Made by a program: the position numbers and the translations under genes
From: Bifidobacterium mizhiense
GTDB taxonomy: Bacteria; Actinomycetota; Actinomycetes; Actinomycetales; Bifidobacteriaceae
Assembly: GCF_020884755.1 (NCBI RefSeq)
Contig: NZ_BPWE01000002.1
Coordinates: 283,630-347,629 of the forward strand
DNA length: 64,000 nt
Reading direction: 5' to 3'
The notes under the pieces: generated by a model
What the model was told of the DNA's origin: nothing
What the model saw: the letters and a program-made list of their open reading frames with translations, nothing else
Databases searched by the model: none
In this document: piece by piece, positions 7,684 to 17,630 of the stretch
Numbering within the stretch: position 1 is the first letter of the stretch
How the letters are laid out: every line of letters starts with the position of its first letter

Positions 7684-8730
7684 ATGGTTCCTATGCCTGA
7701 TAATTCCCAAGCTGTTGTCAGCATTATCGTACCTGTATATAACTCCAGCAAACATCTTGAGGATTGCCTGGATTCAATCCGCAATCAGTCCTATACCAAT
7801 TTAGACATTATTCTTATTGACGATGGCTCTACGGATGGGTCTGCAGAGATTTGCGATAAATATTCAAAAAGGGATCCACGTATCCGCGTTGTGCATCAAA
7901 GCAACGGTGGGATAGGTAAAGCGCAAAACGTCGGCATTGATCTTGCAAGGGGCAAGTTCCTAGCATTCGCAGACAATGACGACATACTAGACAGACGCAA
8001 TATTGAACTGCTCTTGTCAGCACTGATCTCCACCGGAGCCGACATGAGTAAAGGGCGATGGAGACAGTTCGGCGTATCACACTTGTCGCAGATCCGACAA
8101 CAAGCCGCTATCGGGAGTGGCGATCCATCGCATATTACGGTATTCAAAAAACCTCTGCAGGCTTATCAAAATGTATTTTGCAAAAGTTTGCGCCTTCTTG
8201 GCACCTATATGGGCAAGAGAAGCGAGTCCAAATACTTCAATGAAGCTAACTGGTGCCGCTTGTATAGACGAGACCTTTGGAAAGGTATTCGCTTCCCTGA
8301 AGGGGCCTATGCCCAAGATGTCATGGTGGCAGGAGACTTGTATGTTCGCATGAACAAGGTCGCTGACATAGATGCTGTGCTTTATTACTGGTTGCAAACA
8401 TCAGACTCGGTCACGCATCGAGAACGTGGATTCAAATTTTACAATGACAATTTCGTCGCCGGTATGCATAACTTCGACCTGGCAAAGAAACAGGGAATTT
8501 TGCCTGCCAGAAGTTATTACACAATCATGGGCGCGCTTGACGATGAACGACGGTCTTCAAACCGCGAGTCTACAGCAGCTGATTACCATCATTTTACTCA
8601 AGATCGTCAAACAGCCAGCGCGCAGATTGCACAATTGTCCGCTCTTCAGCACATGACTTGTGCAATTCTGCGCCATATCCGCCTTATCGAAAAGCACCTT
8701 TATGATGTTGCGATCAAGAATATGCGCTGA
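7684..8730 (+). CDS. glycosyltransferase family 2
   Basis: This is a cytoplasmic GT-A fold inverting glycosyltransferase of about 348 residues. The N-terminal nucleotide-sugar domain begins VVSIIVPVYNSSKHLEDCLDS and carries IILIDDGSTDGS. GKFLAFADNDDILD follows, with the metal-binding DxD-type motif in the form DNDD. The C-terminal half (EANWCRLYRRDLW, FPEGAYAQD) is typical of capsule and wall polysaccharide GT2 enzymes. ATG 7684 or ATG 7693 starts the protein close to the first beta strand. It stands alone on the plus strand at the left end of the polysaccharide locus. Donor and acceptor sugars cannot be read. Confidence 0.88.
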   Translation: MVPMPDNSQAVVSIIVPVYNSSKHLEDCLDSIRNQSYTNLDIILIDDGSTDGSAEICDKYSKRDPRIRVVHQSNGGIGKAQNVGIDLARGKFLAFADNDDILDRRNIELLLSALISTGADMSKGRWRQFGVSHLSQIRQQAAIGSGDPSHITVFKKPLQAYQNVFCKSLRLLGTYMGKRSESKYFNEANWCRLYRRDLWKGIRFPEGAYAQDVMVAGDLYVRMNKVADIDAVLYYWLQTSDSVTHRERGFKFYNDNFVAGMHNFDLAKKQGILPARSYYTIMGALDDERRSSNRESTAADYHHFTQDRQTASAQIAQLSALQHMTCAILRHIRLIEKHLYDVAIKNMR

Positions 8731-8740
8731 GGTAGCTTTG

Positions 8741-10954
8741 TCAACTGGCCTTCACCTCATAAAGATTCAAATGATCCTTTGTTTCTATCTTTTGCAGGAA
8801 TCTATGACCGTCTACACATTCAGTGAGTTCATGACTGGTCAAGACATGTGTAACGCCGATTTTATGTAAATACTCAACAGGAATGCTGACGATCATGTAA
8901 TCGGCTGACACCAGCTTGAAAGCGGGCTGTCCCTTATCAGAGAATTTGACGTCGACATGTGCATATCGGTTATACATCCATTCGTTTGCATGTTTAGGAT
9001 CAATGACATGCCACCGCTTCAGTTGTGGATAAATATTCACAGAATTCACGGCAGGGATGCCATTAGCAATCAAAGCCTGTCCACGAGCAGCATTATCGGT
9101 TATGAATGCAATCGGACGCCCATTTGATGAATTATGGTTTCGCGAAACCTCTTTCAACGCCATATCAATAAACGGCCCCTCTCGAATGCTCTGAGAACCT
9201 TGTTGAATGGGGTTGACACAGAACCCGGCAAGAGCCACGACCAGAATCGACGAGAGTAACAGCTGGCTTGCATATCCTTGTTCGGAAATCCATTCGAAAA
9301 TAGCGAGCAGCATGATTGTCAGCAGCAAAACTAAAAATATCAGATAGATTTTGCGCAGTGGATAAGCTGACCACAATACCGTCGCGCCAGTCAACAGAAT
9401 TGAAGAGACAAAGGCTAAAGTAGCATTACGCAGAAGACGAGCTTTGACTGAATCTTTCTCCGAAATAACTGGCAGCCCTTCATTAGCCACATTGCTATGC
9501 AACAAAGACAAAGACCTGAACAAAAGAATCAAATCAATGAATCCTAAAGCAAATTTGACTCTGCCTGTAGTCGTCCGTCCCATCAAGCTAATGCGACAAA
9601 GCCAATCAGGAAAGCCGAACATTCCATAGATCATTAAAAATGCATAGCAAACCAGCAAAAGCGCAATTAAACCATCCCGTTTTTTTACGAGGGCCCAGAT
9701 ACTAAGAATCAACCCGATCGGGAACAAAGAAAAGAACATAGCCTGTTCTGGTGCATTGGGAACAGCCCGGTCATATTCCAAGGGGGTAAATAGACTTGCG
9801 GCATAATCCATTAGATCTTCAAGTAATCCCTGCCCATGGCTAATGCGCGCTCCTGGATAAACCGTTGAAGTCTCAAGCAGAATTGTTTGCCGAGATGTAT
9901 AGATGACGATCAGAATGCTGATTAATAAAGTTGCAAATGCCACAGCCATGGGAACTATCATTGTAAGCAGAGAACGACTGGTGAGCGGTTCATTTCGATA
10001 ACGGCAGATGATGAGCCAAATGATGAGCAACCCATAGATATAGGCCAATGGAATCTGTAAAGGCGGATATAGAACCAGTAAAAAACCGCCGAAGCAATAC
10101 ATGGTGGCCAGTGCCTGAAGCCACATATGAAGCTTGGAATGCGCTTGCAGGTATCCTCTAAAGAGGAGAACTGCAGCTTGACCAAAAATCAGCACTTCTG
10201 CCGTGCCATTGACAGCAAACCACCATTGAACTATAGGCGACAAACCAACCAGAATGCCATAGGCCGCGGCAAGCTGGCGATTATCTTTGGTCAGCCATCT
10301 GCCAAATTCGTAGGAAACAAGCAAAAGGACAACCAACCGCGCACACCAGAAGAAAGCTAGACCTTTATCACTGCCCAAAAACATAAATCCCCATAAGAAG
10401 GGTCGAAAGAATGTGGCCAATGCCCACGCCGGCTGTGCATAAGTCATAGTCATATCAATTGGGGTGGCCTCTGGTATGGATGATATTCGTGAATACCCAG
10501 AATAGGCCTGCGAAAAAGCCAGCGGAGTAAACACCTTCCATTCATCAGTGCGAACTGCCCGAGGCATACCAAACAAAGTACCTTTATAGGGCTCTCCGCC
10601 AATATATTTAGACATGAGCGCCAACGAAGAACCACTGATACGCAATAGGGTCAATACTATGATCAGAACACACCCAATCCACCAACGGTATTTATGCAGG
10701 ACATGCAGGAAACGGTGCGCACGAAAATTAAGGATGTACATAGTAACTGCGATCACTACCAGCAAAACTACAAGCCGCAGAACATGCATGAGTTGAACGT
10801 GGCCGAAGAAGAATCCGAAATGCATATGTGTACGATCTGCATGCACAACTTCCAAGAACATTTCCAGATAAGCAGCAGCGAGCACAGCGATGATGAACAC
10901 GCCAATCTGTTGGACTAGCCTATCAACTCTAAATACCGATGATCTCGAGCGCAT
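8741..10954 (-). CDS. large polytopic membrane protein, GT-C-like / DUF7657-type
   Basis: A 737-residue membrane protein with about a dozen hydrophobic helices from residue 15 to about 560 and a soluble C-terminal domain of roughly 170 residues (from VCVNPIQQGSQSIREGPF to LYEVKAS). A large loop after helix 3 includes GGEPYKGTLFGMPRAVRTDEWKVFTPLAFSQ. This conserved RTDEW block is typical of actinobacterial membrane proteins now labelled DUF7657 that accompany wall polysaccharide genes. The topology is that of lipid-linked-sugar-using GT-C glycosyltransferases. Enzymatic activity is inference. The ATG at 10954 follows AAAGGAGATG. It is divergent from the ABC exporter genes across 222 bases and tail-to-tail with the GT2 gene. 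Confidence 0.75.
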   Translation of the reverse strand: MRSRSSVFRVDRLVQQIGVFIIAVLAAAYLEMFLEVVHADRTHMHFGFFFGHVQLMHVLRLVVLLVVIAVTMYILNFRAHRFLHVLHKYRWWIGCVLIIVLTLLRISGSSLALMSKYIGGEPYKGTLFGMPRAVRTDEWKVFTPLAFSQAYSGYSRISSIPEATPIDMTMTYAQPAWALATFFRPFLWGFMFLGSDKGLAFFWCARLVVLLLVSYEFGRWLTKDNRQLAAAYGILVGLSPIVQWWFAVNGTAEVLIFGQAAVLLFRGYLQAHSKLHMWLQALATMYCFGGFLLVLYPPLQIPLAYIYGLLIIWLIICRYRNEPLTSRSLLTMIVPMAVAFATLLISILIVIYTSRQTILLETSTVYPGARISHGQGLLEDLMDYAASLFTPLEYDRAVPNAPEQAMFFSLFPIGLILSIWALVKKRDGLIALLLVCYAFLMIYGMFGFPDWLCRISLMGRTTTGRVKFALGFIDLILLFRSLSLLHSNVANEGLPVISEKDSVKARLLRNATLAFVSSILLTGATVLWSAYPLRKIYLIFLVLLLTIMLLAIFEWISEQGYASQLLLSSILVVALAGFCVNPIQQGSQSIREGPFIDMALKEVSRNHNSSNGRPIAFITDNAARGQALIANGIPAVNSVNIYPQLKRWHVIDPKHANEWMYNRYAHVDVKFSDKGQPAFKLVSADYMIVSIPVEYLHKIGVTHVLTSHELTECVDGHRFLQKIETKDHLNLYEVKAS

Positions 10955-11176
10955 CTAACACATCTCCTTTAAAGGCAGTCAGGAGCATGGAGAAGCCCCG
11001 ATAACCATAACAAAAGCTTGTTTAACTGCAGATCGGACTCATGGTAAGCATTCGCCTGCAAAATACACAAAACCCCAACAACTTTATGCCATCGGTTCAC
11101 CAATGCCTACTAATAGCAGTCTGACACTTGTCGCTACCAGTATAAGGACTCAGCCCGCTGTTACACTGTATTCATT

Positions 11177-12016
11177 GTGGAGCAATTACGAAAACGACTG
11201 GCGAGCAGATACAGGTATTCCTGCATTCTTCTCAAGGAACTGGTGAAGACCGACTTCAAGCTCCGGTATGAAGGATCTTGGCTAGGCATTGCCTGGTCAG
11301 TCCTGAAACCGCTCATGCTCTTTGCCGTCATGTACGTAGTCTTTGTCCGCTTCCTTAAATTCAGCGACGGAACCGTGACCTATCCAATCGTGTTGCTGTG
11401 TGGAATAAGCCTATGGAACTTCTTTTCAGAAGCAACTACCATGGGCATGCAAGCAGTGGTAACCAAAGGAGATATTCTCAGGAAGATCAATTTCCCCAAA
11501 TACATTACGGTAGTGGCTGCAACAATGGGCTCTTTGATCAGCCTGGCTATCAATATGGGCGTCGTCATCATTTTCGGACTCTTTTCACATGCCCACTTTA
11601 CCTGGCGCATCATTCTGGTTCCATTGAATATTGCAGAGCTATATATGCTGGCCTTAGGCATCGCTATGATTCTGGCTACTCTGTTTGTATGGTTCAGGGA
11701 CATGCAGCATATATGGGAGGTTGTTCTTCAGGCCCTTTTCTATGCAGTCCCGATCATCTATCCCATTTCCATGATCCAAACCATGAGTCCCCAGTATGGT
11801 AAAATCATCTCTAAACTGATGATGATGAATCCCGCAGCACAGGCAATCATGGACGTCCGCCACAACCTCATCTCACCAGAGAATGTGCCAACTATTTGGA
11901 CTATGGTCAATACTTGGTATATTCAACTTATTCCTCTGACCATCACGGTGTTGCTTTTCGGCTTTGGAATCCTGCTATTTCGTCGATACAATTACAAATT
12001 TGCGGAAATCCTGTGA
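11177..12016 (+). CDS. ABC-2 type polysaccharide export permease (Wzm/TagG-like)
   Basis: The 279-residue membrane protein has six hydrophobic helices. It opens with the family hallmark ELVKTDFKLRYEGSWLGIAWSVLKPL and has RKINFPKYITV in the cytoplasmic loop and WFRDMQHIWEVVLQALFYAVPIIYP before helix 5. It should form the channel of an exporter moving lipid-linked polysaccharide or teichoic acid-type polymer across the membrane. GTG 11177 is the only start before the conserved N terminus; the ribosome binding site is weak. The ATPase gene follows two bases after the stop codon, so the pair is translationally coupled. Confidence 0.93.
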   Translation: MEQLRKRLASRYRYSCILLKELVKTDFKLRYEGSWLGIAWSVLKPLMLFAVMYVVFVRFLKFSDGTVTYPIVLLCGISLWNFFSEATTMGMQAVVTKGDILRKINFPKYITVVAATMGSLISLAINMGVVIIFGLFSHAHFTWRIILVPLNIAELYMLALGIAMILATLFVWFRDMQHIWEVVLQALFYAVPIIYPISMIQTMSPQYGKIISKLMMMNPAAQAIMDVRHNLISPENVPTIWTMVNTWYIQLIPLTITVLLFGFGILLFRRYNYKFAEIL

Positions 12017-12018
12017 TT

Positions 12019-13281
12019 ATGACTAGTACAGATATTGATACCAACAATGTTGCCTTACGTGTCAGCCACGTCAGCAAATCCTTCCGCCTGCCTACTGAGC
12101 AGGCCAGCGGCTTGAAACAAGCCTTCATCAATTGGACGCGGGGCATCAGAGGTTACAAGGACCAGGAGGTGCTCAAGGACATCAGTTTTACCGTCCATAA
12201 AGGTGATTTCCTCGGCATTGTCGGACGGAATGGCAGCGGCAAGTCAACTTTACTGAAATTGATATCCGGCATATATACCCCCAACAGTGGGAACATCGAA
12301 GTCTATGGGAAACTTGTACCATTCATCGAGCTCGGCGTGGGATTCAATCCCGAGTTGACCGGACGCGAAAACGTTTACCTTAATGGTGCCCTTCTCGGCT
12401 TCTCCGAGGAAGAGGTCACCGCAATGTACGACGACATTGTGGATTTTGCCGAGCTAGGGGACTTCATGGATCAAAAGCTGAAGAACTACTCAAGTGGCAT
12501 GCAGGTTCGTCTGGCTTTCTCTGTTGCCATCAAAGCTCAAGGCGACATCCTAGTCCTAGACGAGGTACTGGCAGTAGGCGATGAGGCCTTCCAAACCAAA
12601 TGCAATAACTTCTTCAATACAATCAAAAAAGACAAAACGAAAACAGTCATTCTTGTTACCCATTCTATGGATTCAGTCAAGAAGTATTGCAACAAGGCTA
12701 TATTGATCCGTGACGGTCGCATCATCGTGAACGGCGACAAGAACGAGGCAGCCAACCTATACACTCAGGAAAACATAGAGAGCCTCAACAAGAACACCAA
12801 AGACACCGACAATCACGACCCAGATAGCGTTTACCCAAGCGGTCTTAACGCCACCGTGCCTTTTTTCCGCTGTCTGCCCGACTCGGATGTGGTATTGACC
12901 AGCAACATGACTTTCAAGTTCACCATTCAATACGAATTCACTCGTAAAGAACGATACTTTCTGGCATTGTCCTTGCTGGACACCAAGCGGGGAGGCATAC
13001 CTTACGACACCGGGAGTATAGATATGGGCATGGGAGGCCGGGGACGCCGCTCCATCCAATTCAGCCTCCCTCTTCACCTCTTCAACAACGGTGATTATAA
13101 AATCGTTGCTTCATTGCGCGTTCAGGATCCAGAAGATGATATCGATACCAAGATGGTGGCATTTACCAACGACGACAATTCATGCTCATTCTCAATACGC
13201 GAAGATTCTCGTGGCACTGATTATGCATTACTTAAGTATGCAGCTGTCGATATGAAGCACGGGACAGACCATGCCCTATGA
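12019..13281 (+). CDS. ABC polysaccharide exporter ATPase with C-terminal carbohydrate-binding domain (Wzt-like)
   Basis: The protein has 420 residues. The ABC domain (10-260) shows Walker A GRNGSGKST (69-77), signature YSSGMQ (157-162) and Walker B ILVLDEVLAVGD (177-188), the form typical of polysaccharide exporters. After a linker, residues 280-420 form a beta-rich domain (TFKFTIQYEF, RRSIQFSLPLHLFNNGDYKIVASLRV) like the Wzt C-terminal domain that recognises the polymer end before export. ATG 12019 is chosen because it starts just after the permease stop; the frame extends further upstream only inside the permease gene. It works with the permease and probably exports the rhamnose-containing polymer made by the downstream genes. 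Confidence 0.92.
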   Translation: MTSTDIDTNNVALRVSHVSKSFRLPTEQASGLKQAFINWTRGIRGYKDQEVLKDISFTVHKGDFLGIVGRNGSGKSTLLKLISGIYTPNSGNIEVYGKLVPFIELGVGFNPELTGRENVYLNGALLGFSEEEVTAMYDDIVDFAELGDFMDQKLKNYSSGMQVRLAFSVAIKAQGDILVLDEVLAVGDEAFQTKCNNFFNTIKKDKTKTVILVTHSMDSVKKYCNKAILIRDGRIIVNGDKNEAANLYTQENIESLNKNTKDTDNHDPDSVYPSGLNATVPFFRCLPDSDVVLTSNMTFKFTIQYEFTRKERYFLALSLLDTKRGGIPYDTGSIDMGMGGRGRRSIQFSLPLHLFNNGDYKIVASLRVQDPEDDIDTKMVAFTNDDNSCSFSIREDSRGTDYALLKYAAVDMKHGTDHAL

Positions 13282-13467
13282 CAGTTTGCATTGATAGGAG
13301 CTAAATCATGCCGTCGAAACGATAGGTAATCGCACGCTTACAATCATCCGCCGGATTGTCGATGCCCGTTTTAAATCATATTCTTCTTGTGGAGAAATAC
13401 CCATAAATACCGTTTAGGAATCCCTACAGGATGCACTGCTTTATTTCGGGCTCTGTCATTAGCCCTA

Positions 13468-16400
13468 TTACGCGTGCTTGTTAGGCATATACCGATCCCT
13501 AGCATGGCGGTATAGATTGATCGGAAACCATCCGCACCTATAAATTAACGATCTCATGGGTTCCGGCAGAGGTTGCACATACCGTTTGGCAGCGCCTCGC
13601 AGAATCCGATGAACCTTGTTTCGTATTTTGGCATAGAATCCGCCAACACGGGAACTGCCCAGTGATAGCGAAGCGCAGTTTGCCAGAAGCGTCTCACCCT
13701 GTCGCATATTCCCCATAGCCGTCAGCAACGAGTTGGTCGAGTACAAGAGAGAATCCAACTCAATCCGTGCATATCGATCGTTAAGCACCCATGCTGGATA
13801 ATAGCCTTGAGACTGAGCTATGTATCCGTTGGCACGCTCTATAGCATGCGATATGGAACCATCTGCACCCATTACACCTTCTGGCAGAAAGTCCTCGTAA
13901 TGCCATCCATGGGCAAATAAAGGACGGAGAGCATCCACACGGAACCAGTAGCATGAACCTATCGCAGACATAGTAGCCTTGCGATTATCCATGGGCACAT
14001 GCAATCCTAATTGTTGTTGAACCAGAGCTTTGGTATTTTCAAAGTTCGGACCCCAATCCGTTGGCAAGGTATGAGCAAAGTACAGAGCATGATACGGCGG
14101 TATGGGCGATACCATCCCCAACCTGTCATTCTGAGCAAACAGCCCTAGGATGTTACGTACATAGTCGGCGCTCCCCAAAGTATTTTCCAAGAGTTTGTAG
14201 GCAAATCCTTGGGTTTCCGAACCATGATGACCTGTCTGCTGGTTTTGACTTGACTTCTTGTCATGAGCAAAACCCACAACATCGTAGCCTCCGTCAAGCA
14301 CAACCTTGGCAGCACCAACCAGCAGGGCGGATACATCACGTCCTCGATTCTTGACAGGAAGATAATGAATCGTTCTCGTCAACCCCCGACTCTTAAGATA
14401 TTGGTCAATCTGCCTTATTTTGTCCTCTGTAGTAGTGATATATAGATCAGTGGAATCAGGGATATTCGCTAGATACCTAATGGTCTCACCGAGCAGATCC
14501 ATGAAGTAGATATGGAAAATAAAGGCCGATCTGGGTAACGGTTCAACGACTGGGTTCACCGTCTGCCCTGGCAGAACATAGGTGAGATGCATGGCCTTCC
14601 GTATGTCCTCGATATTGTAATTGGGCAATATGGCATCCCAAATCAAATCAGTGTCGTAAGCCGTGTGATCACGGAGGTATTCATACAAATCCATAGCCGG
14701 TTGACCAGCCGTTTGATCAAAGTAGGTACCATAATCGACGAAGAACGATCGGCGCTTGAAAACCGGGCAGCGATTGTCACGAATTAGCTGCATGGGTGCG
14801 TATAACAGCGGGTATGAGGACACATCGGCGTACTGCTCCTGATCAATATATGCCGACCAGGAATATCCACGCTGTGCGAAATATGAAGTAAACGGTATCT
14901 CATGCTTGTGGGTCACATCTGCATAAGACTTCCAAGTGGGCAGATTCTGCCAATACTCCTGAAAATCCCGAGATGCCACCAAAGAACGGCGATATGCATG
15001 CCAGTAGGCTTGCAAATGGGTGGGTATGAACTGCCCATTGACCGTTTCCTCGTGATAGGCGGTGATCCCCCAGAAATCGACCTTGCGCGAATCCATCTCA
15101 GCAAACATTTCCTTGAATGGATATACTGGGCCCAAAACAGTATCATTCAAGCATATGATCTCGTCATACGAGAGCAGCGTAGGCCATCCCAAAGTCAGCA
15201 TGACCTGACGATAAGCAGCGGCATCTAGACCCACATTGTCGCGAACAATGATTCTGTCGGTAAACTGGGAGAACATGGCTCTGGCCTCGTCATCAACTTT
15301 CCCATTGGCAACGACCACCAGGTCGGTGACATTCCTCATAAGATCTGTCAGAAAAGGCCTGATATATTTCGCAGCGTGTCCATTCGAATCATAGAAGCAG
15401 AAGATGGCAAGCCTCTTCGCGGTTTCTGTGTTAATAAACTTTGCAGTATGCTTTTGATTCTTCACTAGTTGGACTCTTTCAGCTGCAATCCGCGTAATCT
15501 TATTATAGTGAGCCTGATATGGAGCATTATTTATATTTGCCCATTGCCTGCCGATCTGAATTTCCTGTCGAAAGTCTGAAAGCCGCCAGAGCTCGTCAAT
15601 GGGCGGAACTTCAATACCCTGATTCAGCACAGACAACGCCCTGTCGGAAATCAGCCTGTCCAGTTCGCCAACCACTACTTGGCTACCCCACATTCTGGCA
15701 AAATCCATAACTGCATCGTGTTCATCTATTACATTAAGCCGCAGGACCATATCGGTGGAAATATGTCTGGGCACATCAAGACAGAACCAATGGCAGCACT
15801 GCTCTACACTCGGTGTGGCGCGGCTCATGCAATAAGCATCCATAGCCCTAACCGTTTCAGCAATGCCGACCAGATTGTGATGGAACTCCCTGATCGATAT
15901 CAGTCCCACCCCGGTAATTCCACGGCCCCAATGATATAAATATAAAGGCTCCGAGGAGCAGTAGACATAGCTATGCGCAGTATCTGCTAAAACGAAGAAC
16001 TCATAGGCATCTTCCAATCTGCCGAGACATTCATCGGTCATCCGTTCAAACGCCCTGCGAAGGACATCGGTTTTGGTCATCATAGATATGATGGACCACG
16101 AGCTGCGCCTAGGCGAACGGTCCGAGAACACGGATTGCAGTATTTCCGGCCCTTTTAAAATTCCATCAATTTTGACATTGAAAGCCGACTCCATCGCCTT
16201 GGCCTGCTCAGTACCATCGGAGTGTTCGGCTACGACTGTTCTGGTAAATCGGACGATATCAGGGCAATCATCCCAAGTGCCATTTGATACTATGGCGTTC
16301 AATTGTTCAAGAGTCTGCGGAACTAGTTCATCATCTCCATCCAAAAAGAGCGTCCACTCTCCCTTGGCTAAGGCAACTCCCATCTTTCTGGCCAGATGAC

Positions 16401-16608
16401 TTCCTCCCCTGGCTGTTCTCGATAAGATGACGAAACGCGGATCTGTGCCGACCCTTCTGCTGATGATCCCCCCTGTCTCATCAGTACTGCAATCATCAAC
16501 GACAATGGCCTCAAAATCCTGGAAGGTCTGATGTATTAGACTATCCAAACACTGACCTATGTAGTTCTCTATGTTGCAGGCGATGATTACCACCGAAAAT
16601 TTAGGCAT
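13468..16608 (-). CDS. two-domain glycosyltransferase: GT2 plus rhamnan synthesis protein F (RgpF) domain
   Basis: The protein has about 1,046 residues. The N-terminal GT2 domain (1-250) begins MPKFSVVIIACNIENYIGQC and contains IVVDDCSTDETGG and LFLDGDDELVP. From about residue 400 an RgpF domain follows: RLAIFCFYDSNGHAAKYI, then NVGLDAAAYRQV, CLNDTVLGPVYPF and, further on, GRDVSALLVGAA with CYWFRVDALRPLF. RgpF proteins help make rhamnose-glucose wall polysaccharides. ATG 16608 is chosen over an upstream ATG at 16692 inside rfbA because it begins directly at the GT2 fold. It lies ten bases after rfbA, so it shares a transcript with the dTDP-rhamnose genes. Linkage specificity is unknown. Confidence 0.92.
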   Translation of the reverse strand: MPKFSVVIIACNIENYIGQCLDSLIHQTFQDFEAIVVDDCSTDETGGIISRRVGTDPRFVILSRTARGGSHLARKMGVALAKGEWTLFLDGDDELVPQTLEQLNAIVSNGTWDDCPDIVRFTRTVVAEHSDGTEQAKAMESAFNVKIDGILKGPEILQSVFSDRSPRRSSWSIISMMTKTDVLRRAFERMTDECLGRLEDAYEFFVLADTAHSYVYCSSEPLYLYHWGRGITGVGLISIREFHHNLVGIAETVRAMDAYCMSRATPSVEQCCHWFCLDVPRHISTDMVLRLNVIDEHDAVMDFARMWGSQVVVGELDRLISDRALSVLNQGIEVPPIDELWRLSDFRQEIQIGRQWANINNAPYQAHYNKITRIAAERVQLVKNQKHTAKFINTETAKRLAIFCFYDSNGHAAKYIRPFLTDLMRNVTDLVVVANGKVDDEARAMFSQFTDRIIVRDNVGLDAAAYRQVMLTLGWPTLLSYDEIICLNDTVLGPVYPFKEMFAEMDSRKVDFWGITAYHEETVNGQFIPTHLQAYWHAYRRSLVASRDFQEYWQNLPTWKSYADVTHKHEIPFTSYFAQRGYSWSAYIDQEQYADVSSYPLLYAPMQLIRDNRCPVFKRRSFFVDYGTYFDQTAGQPAMDLYEYLRDHTAYDTDLIWDAILPNYNIEDIRKAMHLTYVLPGQTVNPVVEPLPRSAFIFHIYFMDLLGETIRYLANIPDSTDLYITTTEDKIRQIDQYLKSRGLTRTIHYLPVKNRGRDVSALLVGAAKVVLDGGYDVVGFAHDKKSSQNQQTGHHGSETQGFAYKLLENTLGSADYVRNILGLFAQNDRLGMVSPIPPYHALYFAHTLPTDWGPNFENTKALVQQQLGLHVPMDNRKATMSAIGSCYWFRVDALRPLFAHGWHYEDFLPEGVMGADGSISHAIERANGYIAQSQGYYPAWVLNDRYARIELDSLLYSTNSLLTAMGNMRQGETLLANCASLSLGSSRVGGFYAKIRNKVHRILRGAAKRYVQPLPEPMRSLIYRCGWFPINLYRHARDRYMPNKHA

Positions 16609-16618
16609 CACATTCTTT

Positions 16619-17509
16619 TCAATCGTCAGGGCGGGAGATGACCTTGTTCTCGGCAACTTGCAATAGATGCTGTCCATATGGGGACTTGGCATACCTTCTC
16701 GCCGATTGCATTAGTTGATCTTTGTTGATCCAGCCATTCTCGTATGCAATCTCCTCCAATGAGGAAATCGGTAAGCCCTGAGCGCGTTCGACAGTGCGGA
16801 CAAATTCTCCCGCTTCATATAGGGAGTCCATTGTGCCAGTGTCCAACCAAGCATAACCGCGACCCAATGTGGTCACATTCAACTCACCTGCTTCCAAATA
16901 CATACGATTCAGATCGGTGATTTCCAACTCGCCTCTGGCCGATGGCTTAACCTGCTTGGCAAAGTCGGTGACCCGTGAATCATAAAAGTACAGGCCCGTA
17001 ACCGCATAGTTCGATGCCGGCTGTGACGGCTTCTCCACAATAGATACGGCATGCTTATCTTCATCAAACTCTACTACGCCATATCGCTCGGGATCATCAA
17101 CATAGTAGCCAAAAACAGTGGCACCATGAGTTATGGAAGCCGCCCGACGCAGAATAGTGCCCAAGCCGTTCCCGAAAAAGATGTTATCTCCCAGCACAAG
17201 AGCACAGGGCTCGCCTTGGATGAAATCCTCACCCAGAATGAAAGCCTGCGCCAACCCGTCAGGACTAGGTTGCTGAACATATGACAAACTGATGCCGAAC
17301 TGCTTGCCACTGCCCAATAATCGCTTGAAGTTGGGCAAATCCTGAGGTGTAGAAATAAGCAGAATGTCACGTATACCCGCCATCATCAGCACACTCAGCG
17401 GGTAATAAATCATAGGTTTATCGTAAACGGGCAACAGCTGCTTGGATGTAACGGTGGTTAATGGATACAGACGAGTACCCGACCCGCCGGCGAGGATTAT
17501 GCCTTTCAT
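16619..17509 (-). CDS. rfbA: glucose-1-phosphate thymidylyltransferase
   Basis: This 296-residue enzyme makes dTDP-glucose from dTTP and glucose 1-phosphate, the first step towards dTDP-L-rhamnose. The sequence has the nucleotide-binding start [18 protein letters not shown], then [18 protein letters not shown]. It also has VLGDNIFFG with the metal-binding Asp, [20 protein letters not shown], and [14 protein letters not shown]. Length fits the short RmlA class. GAAGGAAGG lies upstream of the ATG. It is third in the minus-strand order rfbB, rfbCD, rfbA, RgpF protein. Confidence 0.97.
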   Translation of the reverse strand: MKGIILAGGSGTRLYPLTTVTSKQLLPVYDKPMIYYPLSVLMMAGIRDILLISTPQDLPNFKRLLGSGKQFGISLSYVQQPSPDGLAQAFILGEDFIQGEPCALVLGDNIFFGNGLGTILRRAASITHGATVFGYYVDDPERYGVVEFDEDKHAVSIVEKPSQPASNYAVTGLYFYDSRVTDFAKQVKPSARGELEITDLNRMYLEAGELNVTTLGRGYAWLDTGTMDSLYEAGEFVRTVERAQGLPISSLEEIAYENGWINKDQLMQSARRYAKSPYGQHLLQVAENKVISRPDD

Positions 17510-17630
17510 CTGCGTCCTTCCTTCTTGAGCGACTGGCGGTCATATGTTAGCAGAATGACAATTAGTCTAATGCGTACTCGCCAACCAACAGAGGGGTACG
17601 CCAGATCTGTGCGGTTTCCTTGCAAAAAGA